The translations under genes were made by a program, and so were the position numbers. From the NCBI GenBank assembly GCA_037833965.1, contig AP031356.1, positions 12,856,501 through 12,920,500 of the forward strand: DNA of 64,000 nt, in the 5' to 3' direction. This document shows, one piece after another, positions 59,026 through 64,000 of this stretch. The notes under the pieces were generated by a model. It was not told where the DNA came from, did no database searches, and saw nothing but the letters and a program-made list of their open reading frames with translations. Within the stretch, counting starts at the first letter, position 1, and the number at the start of each line of letters is the position of its first letter. The DNA comes from Marchantia polymorpha subsp. ruderalis (taxonomy: Eukaryota; Streptophyta; Marchantiopsida; Marchantiales; Marchantiaceae).

Positions 59026-60450
59026 ATGTCATTGAAAAACAAATCCATAAAATCTATATCATTCTAGAGACATACTTTGTTACACAAATTGTTAAAATAT
59101 TTAGATATGCTAATAGTGAAAAATATGTGGAAGAATTTACAATTAACAATGAAATTTAATTATTAATTATTAATCAACAAATTATTATCTCAATCGAGCA
59201 AATAAAATATATTTCTATGCGGTGTGCATTGACTTTAACGCATGTCGTCATGTCATAGTGATGTTCGCCACGTTTTACTATTTCAAAGGAGTGTTTTCAA
59301 GTCGTCCAACCGATACGAATGACACTAGTTTGAGAGCAAGTAGTGTGACCATAATCTACCGTTCTTGTAGCCTAGTTTTGAATCTTGTATCAGATGCATG
59401 TGATATAGGAACAATATTGAGATATTTAGGTTAGCTTCTTGGCCTCGTAGTAGTTTAGTTTTTCTAGAATCATGTGTGAGGTGCAAGGGCAGACGCCATA
59501 GCCACTAAGCTGCTAGGTTCTTGAACGTGATTCATAGAAGCTCCCGTTTGGAAGTGCAATCCAGCAGTCTTTGTGCATATAAATTTAATACTATTCATTA
59601 TAGATAATGATTTTCTTTTCTTTTCCTATACGTATTTATTCACTTCAATTTGTTTCTAGCTTGTACTTCTTTCGTATAGACATCAAACACAACATTGGAT
59701 GTAGGTTCAGATTTGTACACCAATCTCATTGTTGGTGTTAGTATTTAGCTTGGGATGATCTACCGTTAACAAGGTTGCCCAAGAGTTTCTTTGCCAGAGT
59801 TATGATCTTCAAACGTTGTGACAGTATTCCGTTACGATATTATATGTCACAACAATATGATTATGCATCTCATTGCCTTTGCAAAAGCCAAAACTTTATT
59901 TAGCAAAGAACTTCATCTATTGAAATTTAAGTCTTCAGCTCGAACTCTTTACAATTCATCTTTGATGCAAACATCTATCAAATGTAATTTCGAATGAATC
60001 CTACAATAAAGACACGTTTTGACTCGCAGCTGGTTTTTTCAGGTATCAGGGCTTTGATAAAGTATATGTAAATTACATATTCCATACTATGTACAACAAC
60101 TTCATAAGGTACAAAATGGTAAAAACTTGAAGCAAATAGTATGTACTTTTTACCGAGATTTCACTATACTTATGTAATTTTCAAAAAAAAATTATAACTT
60201 CACAACTTTCATATGAATATGAATGTATTGTACTTCTAAGCCTTTTGACCGATAAATTTTTGCAACATCAAAGATAAATTGCATACAACATACAATATTG
60301 GATTCAATGTATTCAATGTAAATCGTGAATATAAAATTTATTTGCATAGACAAAATTGAGTGAAATAATATATTTGTGTTACCTATCATGTCAAGTTAGG
60401 GTAAAATGTTTTTTTAAAATAAAATTTAAATTTTATTTGTTATTTTTATG
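59026..60450. other. AT-rich intergenic DNA
   Basis: No gene recognised. A short string at about 60041-60060 resembles a retroelement primer-binding site but stands alone (see rejected items). Confidence 0.45.
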
Positions 60451-63400
60451 TATATATGTTGTCATGTAGTTACGAGTCGGCTCACGAAGTTCAGACACTT
60501 ACTATATTTAGCCGTAAAGTTAGGGTTCCGGTCACGAGGGGTATAGAGTCGGGGACGGCTCGAAGAACGTCAGTTCTTCGAGTCGAGCCTGGAAGCGTCA
60601 GGGAGCCTAGAGCGACTTCCCCTTTTGCGTCGACCTGGATTCTCCGAGTGTGGAGTGGGTTGGGCTTGACTCATGTTTGTGACGGTGACGGTTTGTTGCC
60701 AGTAGGATAATTGACCGACGGGAATTCCAGTGGGGAATCTCCCGTTTATTTCACTCGAAGAACTCTCGACGTTTTTGTGTGTAACCGTTTTACGTTCTGT
60801 TCTGCCTCTTTGTGTTTTCGTCGGGTGTTTCTCTCTTTTGTGGTTTGTTTATACCTTTGGGCAATTTCTGTATTTGAGAGTCTGAGGAAATCAGGGTTTT
60901 AAATCGAGAAATCTGTGCAGAAAGATTCTCAGATTTGATGTTCGGAAGTAGGGATTTTGAAGATTGCGTCGGAGTTTGAAAACTGAAGTTTCGGGATAGC
61001 ATTCAGTTTTCGTTCGTGTGGCGTCGAAGGACAGTTGAAGATTATCGAACTACAGTTTGAGTGAGCATTAAGAGCCGGACAACGGATTGGAATTGAAAGA
61101 ACGGGACGACGATTTCTCTCGGTGCTGATCGCCATGCGGTTTTTGTGATTCCTCGGTGTCTTCCTTGAGAAGGGAAGGCCGTGAAGTTGCGCAGAATTTG
61201 ACTTGCTGAAGAAAACAGATTTCGAATCTTACATCGAATGTTGCCGCGCACTCGGACGTCGCTCGCGTACAGCACGAGGGAGAGGGAGGAGGTCGAGGCT
61301 GCGTGCCCGGCTCAGCCTGAGGGACAGACGCCGCTTGTGGCCGCAGCAATTCTGGCAAGGCACACTTGAACTTGAACTAGCTCGCTCGATTCGGTTGTGA
61401 CATTTTGTTTCGGAATTTTGATTCAACAGAATTCAAATTTTGATTCGGTTGTGACATTTTTGTCATTTCGGTTTTCAACGATTCGGTTTCCTCCATCGTC
61501 GCTCTCCTCTGCTCTCCTTTCCTGGCTTCCCCTTTAGATGCACGTCTAGTCGGTCGACTGCTGCGCTGGAGAGCTTCAGTGTCTGTCGGCTTTAGCGTGG
61601 CAGCAGGTCTCGTTGAATTCTGTGTCCATCTTTCTTCGCTGTTGAGAATTTGAATCGACGCATGGAGAGAAGAGTGATGCCGTTGTAGTGTCACCATAGC
61701 ACGAGGCGGGGTGGGGTTCCAATCGCCATAATCGGAGAGAGGGATGTAGCTGCAGGGAGTGGATGGAGTAGTTTAGAGACGAGAATTGAAGAGGCAAGCA
61801 GGTCCGGAGAGTGACCGAGCACGTAGCAGCAGCCTCTGTGGGTGGTGGTGGTGGAGTGACAGTGCTGGTTCTAGCGCGGAGGGACGAGAGACGACAGGAC
61901 GCATGAGGCTGTGGATCGATTGTTGTGGTGGTAGCTAGCTGGAGTGTGCCCGGTGCATTTTTCCCGTACCAGCGATGGAGATTGGAAGTTCAGGAGAGTT
62001 TGAGCTTCTCGGGGGATGCATGAATATGGGGGATGAAACTGTCTAACGAGGACGGAGTGGCGTTGACAGTTGCAAACGAATTTCTGTCGAGGCAGGAACG
62101 CGTCCGTGCGTCATCCGTCGTCCCACAGCACTACGACGGTATAATACACCACGCGGTGCAACGCCTGCTCGCCTGCTTGCGCTCGTCCCGTGAGTTCTTT
62201 GTCCGGTGAGGAAATTGCTTCGCTCGGCAGCAAAGCCTCCGCCTCGGAACGAAGCATGGGGATGCCGGCTTCGTCTGACATGTCTCGCCGCGCTTGCTGA
62301 AGCACGCCCGGCCTGCAGAATCACAGGCCCCGGGCCTTTCGTGCGATCGTTGCCAATGCCGGCAAAGAGTCGAGGAGAAGGTGCGGCCGTCTCGATAGAT
62401 TAGACCCGATTATATTCTTCTCGCAGATGTTCCGGCTTTGGTCTCGGTTGTAGTGCTCACAAGCTCGGGTACCTGGTCGCTCATGAAGGATCGTTCGCGC
62501 TGGTGACCATCCGAAAGAATCCCAATGCTTCGGTGACCTCCAGGACATGGAGCTCGCTGAGGAATTCCTCGTGGTTCCGCTGTATATAAGGCTGGGGCTT
62601 CTACGTGCGAAGTTTTGGATCAGGTTGTAGCGAACAGGTGAGGCAGAACTCTGGAAGTGGTCGCTTCTCGGAAGCGCGTCGTACTCAACATATTTTCGTT
62701 CTGATAAGAGTTCCCCTTGGTAGAGTTTACAGACGCGGAAGGAAGGGCGAGCGGCTGCTATGCCTGGAACCTGGATGATGCTGGGAAATTGGGGAACCAG
62801 ACATATATAGGTGCAGGCGCTCGTATGGATACCAGTCTCTTCCAGTGCATGCACTGGTACCTTTGGTAGTCTGATTGCGTGCCAATTATGAAAGGTAGAC
62901 TGGTATAACGTAGGAACAGGTGGAGGGGACTGGCGGAACTTGTTGAGTATTCTGCCAGGTACCAATCGCAGGCACGGACGGTCCAACAAGGTACTAGAGC
63001 CCATTTTTGGGGAACCGGGACAGTGTCTACCTTTGAAAGGAGCACTTCTGTCGCGAATACACACTTTTCACGGAGTTCACAGGCATTGTCATCAACTTCT
63101 CCCTGAAGTTAAAAAGGTGAAAGCACTTGTGACAGTTTTTGGACAGGACACTCCCATAGTGCTCGATGTGACCAAAGTTGAAGTTCAAGCTGTAACCTTA
63201 AATCAGTGCGTATAGTTCGCATTCAATTTTGCACAAGCAAATATTCGGTCCTGTCAGGGTTTGTGAACCGTAGATAGGACTGTGGACAGCTAGTACGTAA
63301 CTCTCAGCTGTGTAGAATCAGGTGTTTGATCAGTCATAGCAGACATATCAACTCTTTGACTGATAAGGATGGAAAGTAGAGCACTGATCTGAACCTCAGC

Positions 63401-64000
63401 TGTGAAGAGTGTCGTTTGTTTTTCATCAGTCATCCTTCCAGCCGTTAGCAAGAAGACTCTTAGTACATAATACATGTTAAGTTAAGTATAGTTACCTCTT
63501 TAAGTTTTATCACAATAGATTTTCAGAGGTAGTTTACAGCAGGCATTTTTCTGGATTTTTCGAATTCTAGTCAACAAGGAGTTAGTGAGGTTTTGAATTC
63601 AGTAGTTGAAGAGAATTTGTTCATCACCAGATTTATAAAACTATTAAAACTATCTAGTAGTTTTATAGTTAAATTGGTGTCTAGTTTCCATTTAGTGGTC
63701 TAGTTTACAGATATCATATGAACGATCCTTGTACACAGTGGAGTTTTGCCTTGTGGAGAGAAAATGCCGCTTGGTGAGAAAGTGGGAGAAAGTTTACCAG
63801 AGATTCAGCCAGTGGAGATCGTCAGCAACGAGGAACGTGAGCAGGAAGTGACATTGAAGTAGCAGGAAGTTTTCAAACAATTTTTGTTTGCGATTTGGTG
63901 GAAGAGGGCATCATAGGCACTGGAGGCCCACATAGATGGAGGGCAATGGAGATCGAATCGGGATCGTGAAGCGATGCGATGTCCCGTGTGTGTTGTCTTG
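60451..64000. other. GC-richer terminal region, no recognised gene
   Basis: Composition changes sharply from AT-rich to balanced or GC-rich near 60.46 kb. Frames on both strands (for example plus 60456-60710, minus 61068-61697, minus 62321-63064, plus 62940-63215) have no recognised domain. The region could hold an unrecognised 5' leader or a decayed repeat. A short imperfect tandem (GATTCGGTTGTGACATTTT) occurs at about 61388-61460. Confidence 0.4.
63298..63440. repeat. diverged direct duplication
   Basis: A segment starting CTCAGCTGTG and ending ATCAGTCAT at about 63302-63340 recurs in diverged form at about 63397-63432 (CTCAGCTGTG to ATCAGTCAT). The copies are about 95 bp apart and differ at many inner positions. 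Confidence 0.5.

Noticed and set aside
60041-60060. GGTATCAGGGCTTTGATA, close to the methionine-tRNA primer-binding site of plant LTR elements.
   Set aside because: No matching long terminal repeat pair or internal retroelement domain is visible around it; at most a fossil remnant.
1-64000. CRISPR arrays, operons or bacterial defence systems.
   Set aside because: No spaced direct-repeat array is present, and the intron-rich gene structures show plant nuclear DNA.

Overview
The window is nuclear DNA from a land plant. Its genes are split by many short GT-AG introns, and they encode plant-type proteins: a plastid-targeted Rubisco-LSMT-like SET protein, a GH17 endo-1,3-beta-glucanase, a DUF604 Golgi glycosyltransferase and proteasome beta1 (PBA1 type). 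Nothing in it is bacterial or organellar. Loose gene spacing, AT-rich blocks and a pogo/Tigger relic would fit a bryophyte, lycophyte or fern, but the species cannot be fixed from sequence alone.

Six gene models were rebuilt by hand; every exon junction keeps frame and has a GT donor and AG acceptor. (1) SET-domain lysine methyltransferase-like, + strand, 3974-8165, 14 exons, 532 aa. (2) GH17 beta-1,3-glucanase, - strand, 8685-10392, 2 exons, 386 aa, tail-to-tail with gene 1. (3) ATRIP/SUV2-like checkpoint protein, + strand, 19694-25974, 14 exons, 1051 aa. (4) WDR48/UAF1 homologue, + strand, 29135-35404, 17 exons, 766 aa. (5) DUF604 fringe-like glycosyltransferase, - strand, 44264-46436, 3 exons, 526 aa. 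(6) Proteasome beta1 subunit, - strand, 52872-56164, 9 exons, 228 aa, with intact T1, D17, K33 and R45.

Between genes: 1-3.3 kb has no recognisable gene. 12.5-18.9 kb is very AT-rich and holds a non-autonomous element with about 80-bp terminal inverted repeats (13991-14649). 35.4-44.2 kb holds one orphan exon-like frame, an inverted-repeat element built on GGCATGCC (40666-41180) and a precursor-like hairpin (41861-41928). 46.4-48.1 kb is a GC-rich block with simple repeats upstream of the glycosyltransferase. 56.2-60.5 kb is AT-rich and contains a decayed pogo/Tigger DNA transposon whose inverted repeats are still visible (57626-59025). 60.5-64 kb is GC-richer with no recognised gene.

The genes are housekeeping or regulatory and form no obvious pathway. 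ATRIP (ATR signalling) and WDR48/UAF1 (USP1-type deubiquitinase cofactor) lie side by side on the same strand, and both belong to DNA-damage tolerance in other eukaryotes. The observations most worth a second look are two near-perfect hairpins (one inside a WDR48 intron), a split phage-T7-promoter-like string in another WDR48 intron, the Tigger relic and two inverted-repeat elements.
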